From: an uncultured Eubacteriales bacterium
Lineage (GTDB): Bacteria; Bacillota; Clostridia; Oscillospirales; Acutalibacteraceae
DNA: 64,000 bases
Direction of reading: 5' to 3'
Assembly: GCA_934464585.1 (NCBI GenBank)
Contig: CAKSJY010000002.1
Span: 62,001-126,000 of the forward strand
Part shown: positions 33,874 to 42,536 of the stretch, one piece after another
Position numbering within the stretch: the first letter of the stretch is position 1
Layout of the letters: every line of letters begins with the position of its first letter
Made by a program: the position numbers and the translations under genes
Notes under the pieces: model-generated
The model's input: only the letters and a program-made list of their open reading frames with translations
The model's database searches: none
Told to the model about the DNA's origin: nothing

Positions 33874-35337
33874 TTAGGCCTCACTTAACTCTTTTAAGAT
33901 ATTAGCGATTACTTCTCTTTCATCAAAATGATATTTTATTCCTTTTATCTCTTGATAATCTTCATGACCTTTTCCGGCTAATACGATTATATCGCCGTCT
34001 TGAGCATTTTCAATACAATATTTTATTGCTTCTCTACGGTTGGGGATAGTGATATATTTTCCGGTAGTTTTGTTTATACCTGTCTTTATATCCTCGATAA
34101 TATCCATTACATCCTCAAATCTAGAATTATCCTCAGTGATTACAGATAAATCGGATAATTTTCCGGATATTTCGCCCATTTCATAACGTCTTGCTTTGGC
34201 TCTGTTTCCGCCCGCACCGAATAGTGTTATAAGTCTATTTGGATTATATTCTCTTAGGGTGGATAATATATTTTCCATGCTCATTGCATTGTGGGCATAG
34301 TCGATTAATAAAGTATAGTTACCTGGAACGTCTACAGGCTCAACGCGGCCTTTAACTTTAACATTAGCAATACCGTTTTTGATATTTTCTTCGGATATGC
34401 CGATTTCATGACATATACATACTGCTGCCATTGCATTATATACGCTAAATGCCCCGGGGATAGGTACATCGATTTCTGTATTTAACTTGCCGCTAATTTT
34501 AAAGTGGACGCCTATAAATCCGGGCTTTGACAATAGTGATTGATCTGACGCAACAAAATCAGCATCCTTTGAAAAACCATAGGTATTGAATTCACATGTA
34601 TGATTTTTTAATACGTTTTCCCAGTTCTTATCGTCTTTGTTAATTAATGCAAATTTACACTTTCTAAATAACATGCTTTTACATTCGAGATATTCCTCAA
34701 GACTTTCGTGCTCATTTTTTCCGATATGGTCTGCAGAGAAATTGCTAAATATACCATAGTTAAATTCAAAACCATCAACTCTGTGCCATTTTAAACCCAA
34801 AGAAGAAGCTTCTATAACCGCTGCTTTACATCCAGCATCGACCATTTTTCTAAGGTACTTTTGTACTTCATATGATTCAGGAGTTGTATTGTTAGTAGCT
34901 ATTTTTTCGTTTCCTATAATAATTCCTAAAGTACCGATAAGGCCAATTTTATATCCTGCTGTTTCAAAAATAGATTTTATCATACATGAGGTAGTAGTTT
35001 TACCCTTTGTACCGGTAATACCTATTGTTATAAGTTCTGATGCAGGATTGTTAAAAAAGTTAGCGGACATTTTAGCTAAAGCTTTTCGTGTGTCTTCCAC
35101 ATATATAACAGAAGTGTTTTGTACATCGACATTTTGACTGACTACTATAGCGGCAGCACCTTTTTCAATAGCGTCCGATATAAAGTTATGTCCATCAACA
35201 TTTGCACCCTTTAAGCATACAAATACACAGTTTTCTTTTACATTTCGAGAATCATAGACAATGTCACTTATTTCAATATCTGTACTTCCAAAAGTACACT
35301 TGTAGTCTATTCCAGACAAAATCTTGCTTAATTTCAT
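33874..35337 (-). CDS. murE: MurE, UDP-MurNAc-dipeptide ligase
   Basis: A 487-residue ligase that adds the third stem-peptide residue. The ATP loop is GITGTKGKTTTSCMI (about residue 108 on), and the carbamylated lysine region and DYAHNAMSMEN are present. The specificity motif reads DNSR, close to the DNPR of meso-diaminopimelate enzymes. Its arginine favours meso-diaminopimelate over lysine, but the proline is replaced. The gene precedes murF on the minus strand. Clostridia generally use meso-diaminopimelate, which fits, but the substrate is inferred only. Confidence 0.94.
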   Translation of the reverse strand: MKLSKILSGIDYKCTFGSTDIEISDIVYDSRNVKENCVFVCLKGANVDGHNFISDAIEKGAAAIVVSQNVDVQNTSVIYVEDTRKALAKMSANFFNNPASELITIGITGTKGKTTTSCMIKSIFETAGYKIGLIGTLGIIIGNEKIATNNTTPESYEVQKYLRKMVDAGCKAAVIEASSLGLKWHRVDGFEFNYGIFSNFSADHIGKNEHESLEEYLECKSMLFRKCKFALINKDDKNWENVLKNHTCEFNTYGFSKDADFVASDQSLLSKPGFIGVHFKISGKLNTEIDVPIPGAFSVYNAMAAVCICHEIGISEENIKNGIANVKVKGRVEPVDVPGNYTLLIDYAHNAMSMENILSTLREYNPNRLITLFGAGGNRAKARRYEMGEISGKLSDLSVITEDNSRFEDVMDIIEDIKTGINKTTGKYITIPNRREAIKYCIENAQDGDIIVLAGKGHEDYQEIKGIKYHFDEREVIANILKELSEA

Positions 35338-35361
35338 TTTTAAACCTCCAAGTTAAGAAAT

Positions 35362-35397
35362 AAAAATTCTTCGTAATATAAAATACGAAGAATTTTT
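35362..35397 (-). terminator. Terminator between the RCK genes and murE
   Basis: AAAAATTCTTCGTA and TACGAAGAATTTTT form a perfect 14-bp stem with an 8-base loop. On the minus strand it lies after the two RCK genes and just ahead of murE, with a T run in the stem base. Confidence 0.75.
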
Positions 35398-35467
35398 GCT
35401 GTTTACGAAATTTTTATTTGATAAAAAATATATTAATATCTTAAATAAACAAATTATAATAATTTAA

Positions 35468-36127
35468 TTAATGCATTTGATTGAAAATTTTAATAAAATC
35501 TTTTTGAGAGTCAGTCTTGCATACAGCAATAACTTCATCACCGCGGCAAATGGTAGTATCTCCTTGAGGAATAATAATATCATCATTTCTAAGTAAAGAA
35601 ACAATAAGGGATGATTTTGGAAAGTTGATATCTTTAAGAGACATACCTACAACTTTAGAGTGCTTTGGCACAGTTATTGTACAAATGCTTGCCTTACCTT
35701 TTAAACTTGCAAGTAGGTGAACACCGACACTTTCGATTTCCTGTTCAATAAGTTTAGTAATAATTTCAGTACTGCTAACGGCATTATCTATACCTAATTT
35801 TCTAAGAGCCTCAAGGTTTCTTGGGTTATTTGCTCTTGCAATAACTTGATGTACCATAAACTTTTTCTTTGCAAGTTGACAGGAAACTAAGTTATCTTGA
35901 TCTCTACCGGTTACAGCGATAAAACAGTCCGCTCTACCTACATTTGCGTTTGCTAAAACTTCTATTTCTGTTCCATCACCGCAGATTACTTCCGCATCCA
36001 AGTCATTTGCAATTTTTATACATTTAGATTTATTTTTTTCGATTACCTTGACTCTATAATCCATATCTATCATATTGCGTGCAAGGTAATATCCAAGTTT
36101 TCCTCCGCCTATAATGACAATTTTCAT
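35468..36127 (-). CDS. TrkA/KtrA-type RCK potassium channel regulator, copy 1
   Basis: A 219-residue regulator of a potassium transporter. An N-terminal Rossmann NAD-binding fold starts with MKIVIIGGGKLGYYLA (GxGxxG type) and contains the acidic end of strand 2 near VKVIEKN. The C-terminal RCK_C domain has HSKVVGMSLKDINFPK and RGDEVIAVCK, a place where c-di-AMP binds in related Firmicutes proteins. It lies 25 bases after the second RCK gene on the same strand. No TrkH or KtrB channel gene is in the window, so its partner must be elsewhere. Confidence 0.88.
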   Translation of the reverse strand: MKIVIIGGGKLGYYLARNMIDMDYRVKVIEKNKSKCIKIANDLDAEVICGDGTEIEVLANANVGRADCFIAVTGRDQDNLVSCQLAKKKFMVHQVIARANNPRNLEALRKLGIDNAVSSTEIITKLIEQEIESVGVHLLASLKGKASICTITVPKHSKVVGMSLKDINFPKSSLIVSLLRNDDIIIPQGDTTICRGDEVIAVCKTDSQKDFIKIFNQMH

Positions 36128-36152
36128 TATAGATATTTTCCTCCTTTAAAAA

Positions 36153-36776
36153 CTACACGATTATTTTTGTATATATAATCTGATCTTTAGAATTCAAAAT
36201 TATTTCATTTTTTCGGTCGTACATTGAGATTTTACCATGTTCATCAATTACACCTAATATAACTTCACCGGGTCTCATTGGAACTGTTTCTAGTGATCTT
36301 CCTATTAATATAGGCTCAATAGTCTTTGTCTTAAACGAAAGAGTGTTATTACCAAAGCTGAGTTGTTTTTCCTTTAAATTATTTGTAACAGCTGCAAATA
36401 TAGCTTCACATGATAATTTAGTTTGGCATACGGTTTTCATACCAAAATAATTAAAAGCTTTTTCTCTTGCAGGGTCAGTTACTCGAGTTACTACATTTTC
36501 TATTTTGAAAAACTCAATAACTATTTGAGATACCGTAATATTTAAATTATCGTCAGAGGTTACAACAGCGACAGCATCGCAGGATTCAACTCCAGCATTT
36601 CTAAGGACAGTCATATCCATAGGCATTCCGGCGATAGTCATTCCGTCAAAATCATCATTTAGCTGAGAAAAAGATGCTTCGTCTGAATCTATGATCGAAA
36701 CATGATGGCCATGGTGCCAAAGTGTTTCTGCAAGCCGGCAACCTAGGTAGCCACAACCTACAACTAAAACATTCAT
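36153..36776 (-). CDS. TrkA/KtrA-type RCK potassium channel regulator, copy 2
   Basis: A 207-residue RCK protein with the same two domains as its neighbour: an NAD-binding start MNVLVVGCGYLGCRLA and a C-terminal RCK_C region (IGRSLETVPMRPGEVILGVID). The two genes are clearly diverged and not a recent duplicate. It is first on the minus strand, 26 bases downstream of tRNA-Arg. Tandem single RCK proteins could form a mixed ring, much as two-domain TrkA does in one chain; this is inference. Confidence 0.87.
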   Translation of the reverse strand: MNVLVVGCGYLGCRLAETLWHHGHHVSIIDSDEASFSQLNDDFDGMTIAGMPMDMTVLRNAGVESCDAVAVVTSDDNLNITVSQIVIEFFKIENVVTRVTDPAREKAFNYFGMKTVCQTKLSCEAIFAAVTNNLKEKQLSFGNNTLSFKTKTIEPILIGRSLETVPMRPGEVILGVIDEHGKISMYDRKNEIILNSKDQIIYTKIIV

Positions 36777-36801
36777 TACTATTTCTCCTTAAATAACATA
36801 A

Positions 36802-36878
36802 TGGCCCGCCCGGAGGGATTTGAACCCCCGGTCTTCAGAATCGGAATCTGCTGCGATATCCAGCTTCGCTACGGGCGG
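36802..36878 (-). tRNA. tRNA-Arg (anticodon CCG)
   Basis: The reverse complement folds as a 77-base tRNA with encoded CCA. The acceptor stem is CCGCCCG/CGGGCGG with discriminator G. The D stem is GCGA/TCGC. The anticodon loop is TTCCGAT on a GCAGA/TCTGA-type stem. The T arm is GGGGG-TTCAAAT-CCCTC. The anticodon CCG reads CGG arginine codons. Confidence 0.94.
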
Positions 36879-37078
36879 ACAAATATTTCTTAATATTATA
36901 CCATGCAGTATATTGCAAATTCAAGGTTCAAATATAACAAAAGCTATATTGCTGTATATGGTTTATTAAGAAGCGGTATTAAGATAAGAGTGTTGGCGGT
37001 TAATATATAAAATATATTTGATTAAAAAATATAAATTTTATGTCGAGAAAAATAGTAATATAATATTCTAAACTTTTC

Positions 37079-37107
37079 TTGCAATTTTAAGTTTGTTGTT
37101 ATATAAT
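37079..37107 (+). promoter_or_regulatory. Promoter of the mraZ cluster
   Basis: TTGCAA (37079-37084), a 17-base spacer and TATAAT (37102-37107) lie directly before the mraZ boxes. The preceding gap back to the tRNA (36879-37078) shows no gene that I can support. Confidence 0.8.
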
Positions 37108-37116
37108 ATTAAACAT

Positions 37117-37152
37117 AAGTGGTTTAAAGTGGATGAAAGTAGAGGTTAGTGG
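37117..37152 (+). promoter_or_regulatory. MraZ-box array (four direct repeats, 10-bp spacing)
   Basis: Repeats AAGTGG (37117), AAGTGG (37127), AAGTAG (37137) and TAGTGG (37147) start exactly 10 bp apart, just downstream of the -10 box and 19 bases before the mraZ ATG. MraZ is known to bind GTGG-type direct repeats at this place in its own promoter. Helical phasing fits binding along one DNA face. Autoregulation is inferred. Confidence 0.8.
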
Positions 37153-37170
37153 TAAAAAAGAGGTGATCGA

Positions 37171-37590
37171 ATGCTTATAGGGCAATATTGTCATAGTATT
37201 GATGCTAAGGGCAGGTTAATTGTACCTGTGAAATTTCGAGAAGACTTAGGAGAAGTTTTTTATATCACTAAAGGTCTTGATGGCTGTTTATTTGTTCTTT
37301 CATCTAATGAATGGACAAGACTACAGGAAAAAATAAAGGCCTTGCCTATTTCGAAGTCAAGAAAGCTTCAAAGGTTTTTCTTTTCGGGTGCAGCAGAAGT
37401 AGAAATAGATAAGCAGGGAAGAATATTAATTCCTCAGCCTTTACGAGATTACGCAAAGCTAAAGAAGGATATAACATTTATAGGAACTTCAAGTAGGGCA
37501 GAAATTTGGAATTCTGAAACATGGAACAAATTTAACGATGAGCTTACAGAAGAAAGTATAGAAGAAGCAATGGATTTGCTTGAGCTTTAG
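37171..37590 (+). CDS. mraZ: MraZ transcriptional regulator
   Basis: A 139-residue DNA-binding protein of the MraZ family, first in the division and cell-wall cluster. It has two SpoVT/AbrB-like repeats, each with the conserved DxKGR pattern: HSIDAKGRLIVPVKFRE (about 9-25) and EIDKQGRILIPQPLRDY (about 74-90). It forms a ring that binds GTGG repeats and usually represses its own operon. The matching boxes lie just upstream. Length is normal. The ribosome site AAAAGAGGTGATCG precedes the ATG. Confidence 0.95.
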   Translation: MLIGQYCHSIDAKGRLIVPVKFREDLGEVFYITKGLDGCLFVLSSNEWTRLQEKIKALPISKSRKLQRFFFSGAAEVEIDKQGRILIPQPLRDYAKLKKDITFIGTSSRAEIWNSETWNKFNDELTEESIEEAMDLLEL

Positions 37591-37605
37591 GAGAGGACAG
37601 TGCAG

Positions 37606-38535
37606 ATGGAATTTTCCCATATACCGGTTTTGTTTAACGAAACTATTGATTTGTTAAATATAAAGCCTGACGGAACTTATGTTGATGGTACAGCCGGAGG
37701 CGGAGGTCATTCCGAGGCAATTTTAAAAAGACTCACTACAGGAAGGCTTATATCCATAGATCAGGATCCTGATGCAATAAATGCGGTAACCGCAAGACTT
37801 TCTAAGTATAAGAATTCGATTATAGTAGAATCTAATTTTTCAAAAATAAATGAAGTACTAAAAAATTTAGATATAGAAAAGGTAGATGGTGTCCTTTTAG
37901 ATATAGGGGTATCTTCCCATCAATTTGATGATGCTGAAAGAGGTTTTTCATATAATAAAGATGCAAAACTTGACATGAGAATGAGTCAAAAGGGACTTTC
38001 AGCATATGATATCATTAATACTTATGATATTAAAGAGATTGAAAGAATATTAAGAGAATATGGTGAAGAAAAATTTTATAAGAAAATTGCTAAAAAAATA
38101 GTTGAATCCAGAGAACTTCAGAAAATAGATACAACAATAGAGTTGTCTGAGATTGTAAAATCAGCACTTCCGGCTGCTGCTAAAAGAGGCCCGGGACATC
38201 CAGCTAAAAAGACATTTCAGGCCCTTAGAATAGCTGTAAATGATGAACTTAATAATCTTTCATTAGGGCTTGACAAGGCTTTTGAATCACTTAAAATAGG
38301 TGGAATACTTGCTGTTATAACATTTCATTCCCTTGAAGATAGAATTGTTAAACGTAAAATGGCATCATGGTGTAAAGGGTGTGTATGTCCTTCAGATTTT
38401 CCGGTATGCGTTTGTGGACAAACACCGAAAGCAAAACTTATAAACAGAAAACCGATCGAGGCTTCAAAAGAAGAACTTGAATTTAACAATAGAAGCAGAA
38501 GCGCAAAATTAAGAGGATGTGTAAAGTTAAAATAA
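37606..38535 (+). CDS. rsmH: RsmH, 16S rRNA m4C1402 methyltransferase
   Basis: An S-adenosylmethionine-dependent methyltransferase of about 309 residues that modifies C1402 of 16S rRNA. The SAM site is seen in YVDGTAGGGGHSEAIL and LISIDQDPDAI, and the catalytic region in GVLLDIGVSSHQFDDAERGFSY and RAFQALRIAVNDEL-like sequence. The C-terminus has the family's FHSLEDRIVK and a cysteine-rich CKGCVCPSDFPVCVCG stretch. The open frame begins at GTG 37600; the ATG at 37606 fits the family start MEFSHIPVL and lies 8-10 bases from AGGAGAGG. It follows mraZ after 15 bases. Confidence 0.95.
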   Translation: MEFSHIPVLFNETIDLLNIKPDGTYVDGTAGGGGHSEAILKRLTTGRLISIDQDPDAINAVTARLSKYKNSIIVESNFSKINEVLKNLDIEKVDGVLLDIGVSSHQFDDAERGFSYNKDAKLDMRMSQKGLSAYDIINTYDIKEIERILREYGEEKFYKKIAKKIVESRELQKIDTTIELSEIVKSALPAAAKRGPGHPAKKTFQALRIAVNDELNNLSLGLDKAFESLKIGGILAVITFHSLEDRIVKRKMASWCKGCVCPSDFPVCVCGQTPKAKLINRKPIEASKEELEFNNRSRSAKLRGCVKLK

Positions 38536-38564
38536 CACTTATAATATAAAGGAGAGATTAGGCC

Positions 38565-39035
38565 ATGTACAATAATGCATATGATATATCTTTATTTGAG
38601 GCAGCTCCAAAGGTAGAGAGAAAAAACAATGTCGTAAAAATACCAGAAAGTAAACTTGAAAAAAACAGACGGGTTAAAATAAAACCGCTGAAGGCAATAT
38701 CGACATTTCTAGCTGTTTTTACCCTTATATCTGTTATGTTGGTAGTAGTACATAGCCAGGTTGAACTTACAGAACTTACAGAACAAATCAATGTTTCAAC
38801 AAAACAACTTCAAGAATTAGAAAGTGAATATACTCAGCTTCAGATGAAGGTAGAAGCAAGTACATCCCTTAAAGCAGTTGAAGAATATTCTAAAAATAAA
38901 TTAGGTATGAAACGTATAGAGCCAACACAGGTTGAATATATAACCTTATCAGATGGAGATAAGGCTGAGGTTAAAAGTGAAAATCAAAATAAAAGTATTT
39001 TTGATATGATATCTCGAGTTTTTTTACATTCTTAA
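38565..39035 (+). CDS. ftsL: FtsL-like septum protein
   Basis: A 156-residue single-pass membrane protein. A basic cytoplasmic head (about residues 1-45) is followed by one membrane helix (ISTFLAVFTLISVMLVVVHSQ, about 44-64 when shortened at the edges) and an extracellular coiled coil (QLQELESEYTQLQMKVEA). A short basic motif follows. FtsL-type proteins bridge DivIB and the PBP at the septum. The sequence is poorly conserved in general, so the name rests on topology and on position between rsmH and the PBP gene. Ribosome site AAGGAGAG is well placed. Confidence 0.8.
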   Translation: MYNNAYDISLFEAAPKVERKNNVVKIPESKLEKNRRVKIKPLKAISTFLAVFTLISVMLVVVHSQVELTELTEQINVSTKQLQELESEYTQLQMKVEASTSLKAVEEYSKNKLGMKRIEPTQVEYITLSDGDKAEVKSENQNKSIFDMISRVFLHS

Positions 39036-39170
39036 GCATAATATACAAAAAGTTGAAATAAACATTTTATAGAAAAGAGAGTTAAGGATTCTTAGCTCTC
39101 GTTTTTGTTTACAAATAAAGGAATATATTTTATAATAAAGAGAAGTATCCGCAATATGGGGGGAATATGT

Positions 39171-41393
39171 ATGCCAAAAGGAACAACTTTAAGAATGTGG
39201 AGAAGGTCTTTGATAGTGTTGGTTGTTTTGGTTGCAGTTGGATTTTCTGTAATTATATTTCGGCTTGCAAAGCTACAGCTAATTGATGGCGAAAGTTTGC
39301 AGCAAAAAGCGATAGAACAGCAGCTTACAGATACAACAATAAATGCGCAAAGAGGTACTATATACGATTGCAATATGAAGCCTTTGGCTCAAAGTGCAAC
39401 AGTATGGACAGTGGTATTAGAGCCGGCTTACTTAAAAGATGATGCCGAAAAGGAATTGGTTTCAGAGGGTTTATCAAAAATTTTAGATATGGATAAGGAT
39501 AGACTTAAAGAATTATGTGCTAAAAGATCGTTTTATACAGTTGCTAAAAGAAAAGTAGAAAATGATGTTAAAGAACAAATTATCAAGTTTAAAAATGATA
39601 ATGATATAACAAATGGGATAAGATTAATAGAAGACTACAAAAGGTATTATCCATATGGAAACTTTGCTGCACCGGTTATAGGCTTTACAGGTACGGACAG
39701 CCAGGGCCTTTTAGGACTAGAAGCTTATTATGATAAATACTTAACGGGCCAACCAGGAAGGGTTATAACTGCTAAAAATGCTAAGGGTACAGATATGCCA
39801 TTTGACTATGAGCAGATGATACCGGCTCAGGATGGATATAGTTTAGTTTTATCTATTGATGAAGTTATTCAACATTTCCTTGAGAAAAACCTTGAAGAAG
39901 CTGTTATAAATAATAAGGTTCAAAACAGAGCAACAGCAATTATCATGGACGTAAATACAGGTGAAGTCTTAGGCATGGCTGTAAAGGGAGATTTTGATCC
40001 AAATAAGCCATTTGAAATTGCAGATCAGGAAGCGGCAAAGAAAATAGAGGAACTTCCTGATGAGGAAAAATCTGCGGCAAAAGCAGAAGCCTTGCAAAAA
40101 CAATGGAGAAATAAAGCTATAAGTGATACATATTACCCTGGATCTGTTTTTAAAATGGTTACAGCTTCTATGGGTATAGAAGAGAATGTGGTTGACGAAA
40201 ATACACAATTTACATGCACTGGCGGAATGAAACCATATGAAGGGGCATCATATGTAAGATGTCATAAAACTACAGGCCATGGAACACAAACATTTTTGCA
40301 GGCACTTTGTAATTCTTGTAACCCAGCATTTATGATGCTTGGCCAAAGAGTAGGAGCTGAAAAATATTACGAATATTATTGTGGATTTGGATTTTCTGAA
40401 AAAACAGGTATAGATTTACCCGGAGAGGCAAAAGATATATTCTTTAGCGAAGATGGAAGTATGGGACCGATGGACTTAGCAGTTGCTTCCTTTGGTCAAA
40501 ACTTTAGTATTACACCTATACAAATGTTAACTGCAGCTTCTGCAATTGCAAATGGTGGTAAGGTGGTTCAACCTCATCTTGTTAAGCAAATTATCGATAA
40601 AGACGGAAATATAATAGAATCATTTGGTACTACAGTTAAAAGGAATGCTATTTCTGAGGATACATCAAGAAGAGTTTGTGCAATGCTTCAAACAAATGCA
40701 ACGATCGGATCTGGTAAAAATGGTTATGTAGCAGGATACCGCGTAGGAGGAAAAACAGGAACATCTGAAAAGATAGGAAGCAGTGGTGAAGGTGGAATGG
40801 ATTATATAGCATCTTTCTGCGGCTTTGCTCCTGCGGAAAAAGCTCAGGTTGCAATGCTTGTGTTCTGTGATACTCCAAAGGGTGACAGCTATTATGGAAG
40901 TGCAGTCGCAGCCCCTATTTTTGCTAAGGTAATGCAAGAGGTTTTACCATATTTAGGAATAGAGAAAAAATATACAGAAGAGGAGCTCTTAAAGTTAGCG
41001 GTTAGTACCCCATCTGTGGTTGGAAAGAGCGTTAGTGAGGCTAAAAGTTTAATAACTCAGGCAGAGCTTAATGTTAATGTAATGGGTTCAGGAGATAAAG
41101 TTGTTTCTCAAATACCAGAGGCATCAAGACAAATACCAAAAGAAGGAACTGTGGTTTTATATACAGACCAAGATAGTACTGCAGAGACTGTTACAGTACC
41201 TAAGTTTATAGGTCTTACTATGGCTCAGGCCAATGAGTTGGCAGCTTCATCAGGGCTTAATATATCTATAGTTGGTTCTACATCCTCTGCAAGCAGTGTT
41301 GTATCGTCGAGCCAGAGTATAGAAGAAGGGGCACAGGTTCCTCCTGGTACAATAGTTAGTGTGAACTTTATTCAAAAAGATCAGGTTCAATAA
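39171..41393 (+). CDS. ftsI: Septal PBP with PASTA domains (FtsI/SpoVD type)
   Basis: A class B penicillin-binding protein of about 740 residues, anchored by one N-terminal helix (SLIVLVVLVAVGFSVIIF). The transpeptidase active serine is S325 in SVFK, the second motif is SCN (NSCNPAF), and the third is KTGTSE. Two PASTA domains form the C-terminus (about residues 600-740), which are typical of SpoVD and PBP2x. It crosslinks septal or spore-cortex peptidoglycan with FtsW as partner. The open frame reaches back to 39105. The ATG at 39171 follows GGGGGGAA and gives MPKGTTLRMW. A second spoVD-like gene may exist elsewhere, so FtsI or SpoVD cannot be told apart here. Confidence 0.92.
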   Translation: MPKGTTLRMWRRSLIVLVVLVAVGFSVIIFRLAKLQLIDGESLQQKAIEQQLTDTTINAQRGTIYDCNMKPLAQSATVWTVVLEPAYLKDDAEKELVSEGLSKILDMDKDRLKELCAKRSFYTVAKRKVENDVKEQIIKFKNDNDITNGIRLIEDYKRYYPYGNFAAPVIGFTGTDSQGLLGLEAYYDKYLTGQPGRVITAKNAKGTDMPFDYEQMIPAQDGYSLVLSIDEVIQHFLEKNLEEAVINNKVQNRATAIIMDVNTGEVLGMAVKGDFDPNKPFEIADQEAAKKIEELPDEEKSAAKAEALQKQWRNKAISDTYYPGSVFKMVTASMGIEENVVDENTQFTCTGGMKPYEGASYVRCHKTTGHGTQTFLQALCNSCNPAFMMLGQRVGAEKYYEYYCGFGFSEKTGIDLPGEAKDIFFSEDGSMGPMDLAVASFGQNFSITPIQMLTAASAIANGGKVVQPHLVKQIIDKDGNIIESFGTTVKRNAISEDTSRRVCAMLQTNATIGSGKNGYVAGYRVGGKTGTSEKIGSSGEGGMDYIASFCGFAPAEKAQVAMLVFCDTPKGDSYYGSAVAAPIFAKVMQEVLPYLGIEKKYTEEELLKLAVSTPSVVGKSVSEAKSLITQAELNVNVMGSGDKVVSQIPEASRQIPKEGTVVLYTDQDSTAETVTVPKFIGLTMAQANELAASSGLNISIVGSTSSASSVVSSSQSIEEGAQVPPGTIVSVNFIQKDQVQ

Positions 41394-41471
41394 TAAATTA
41401 CATAGCATATATTCTAAGTAGAAAATTTAATATAGTTTTTTATAAAAACCAAATTTAAAGGAGACTTAAAT

Positions 41472-42509
41472 ATGAATGGATTTTGGTCATTAATTGCAGC
41501 AGTTATGTCATTTTCGATTACTGCAATATTGGGAAAATATTTAATTCCATTTTTGAAGAAATTAAAATATGGTCAAACAATATTAGAGGATGGGCCATCC
41601 TGGCATAAAAATAAGCAAGGAACCCCTACAATGGGAGGAATTATGTTTATTGTTGGTATATTTGTAACGATAATTACTTGTGTACCGTTATATTACTTCT
41701 TCTCAAAGGGAAGTATATTTAATATGGCAGAAACTCCGGTTATGTCAACAAAGGTATTTTCAGGAATAGGTATGGCAATAGGCTTTGGAGCAATAGGCTT
41801 TATAGATGACTATATAAAAGTTGTGAAAAAAAGGAACCTTGGTCTTACTGCAATTCAAAAGATGATTCTTCAGTTTTTAGTAGCAGGCGCTTATTTATTT
41901 AGTGTATATTATTCACAAAAATCTAATGGTGCGATTAGCACAACATCAACAATAATTCCGTTTGTTGGATCTGTAGATATAGGACCTATATATTGGGTAC
42001 TTGCAGCACTTTTAATAGTTGGAATGACTAATGCTGTAAACTTTACAGATGGAATAGATGGTCTTAATGCATCAGTTACCTTTTTTGCGGCAGTATTTTT
42101 CATGGTAATCGCTGGCTTTTTAGGAATGTTGGGAATAAGTATATCTGCAGCAGCATTAGCAGGGGGATGTTTGGGCTTTCTTATTTGGAATTTCCATCCG
42201 GCAAAGGTGTTTATGGGCGATACAGGTTCACTCTTTTTCGGTGGTATGGTATGTGCTTTAGCTTTTGGAATTAACGCACCAATAATTTTGTTATTGTTAG
42301 GAATAGTATATATATGTGAAATATGTTCTGTAGTACTTCAGGTTACATATTTTAAGGCAACAAAAGGAAAAAGACTCTTTAAAATGAGTCCTATACATCA
42401 CCACTTTGAAATGTGTGGTTGGTCTGAGGTAAAGATATGTTCTAATTTTAGTTTAGTTGAAATAATAGCTGGAATAATAGCTTTAGTAGTAGTTTTCTTT
42501 GGAATGTAA
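41472..42509 (+). CDS. mraY: MraY, phospho-MurNAc-pentapeptide transferase
   Basis: A 345-residue integral membrane enzyme that transfers phospho-MurNAc-pentapeptide to undecaprenyl phosphate to make lipid I. Conserved cytoplasmic loops are present: KQGTPTMGGIMF, IGFIDDYIKVVKKRNLGL with the magnesium-binding aspartates, NFTDGIDGLNAS, and FMGDTGSLFFGG. HHHFE near the end is also the family signature. About ten membrane helices fit the expected topology. It sits between the PBP and ftsW as usual. The ribosome site AAAGGAGA precedes the ATG. Confidence 0.95.
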   Translation: MNGFWSLIAAVMSFSITAILGKYLIPFLKKLKYGQTILEDGPSWHKNKQGTPTMGGIMFIVGIFVTIITCVPLYYFFSKGSIFNMAETPVMSTKVFSGIGMAIGFGAIGFIDDYIKVVKKRNLGLTAIQKMILQFLVAGAYLFSVYYSQKSNGAISTTSTIIPFVGSVDIGPIYWVLAALLIVGMTNAVNFTDGIDGLNASVTFFAAVFFMVIAGFLGMLGISISAAALAGGCLGFLIWNFHPAKVFMGDTGSLFFGGMVCALAFGINAPIILLLLGIVYICEICSVVLQVTYFKATKGKRLFKMSPIHHHFEMCGWSEVKICSNFSLVEIIAGIIALVVVFFGM

Positions 42510-42536
42510 AATAATAAAAAGAGGAGGAATTGAGTA

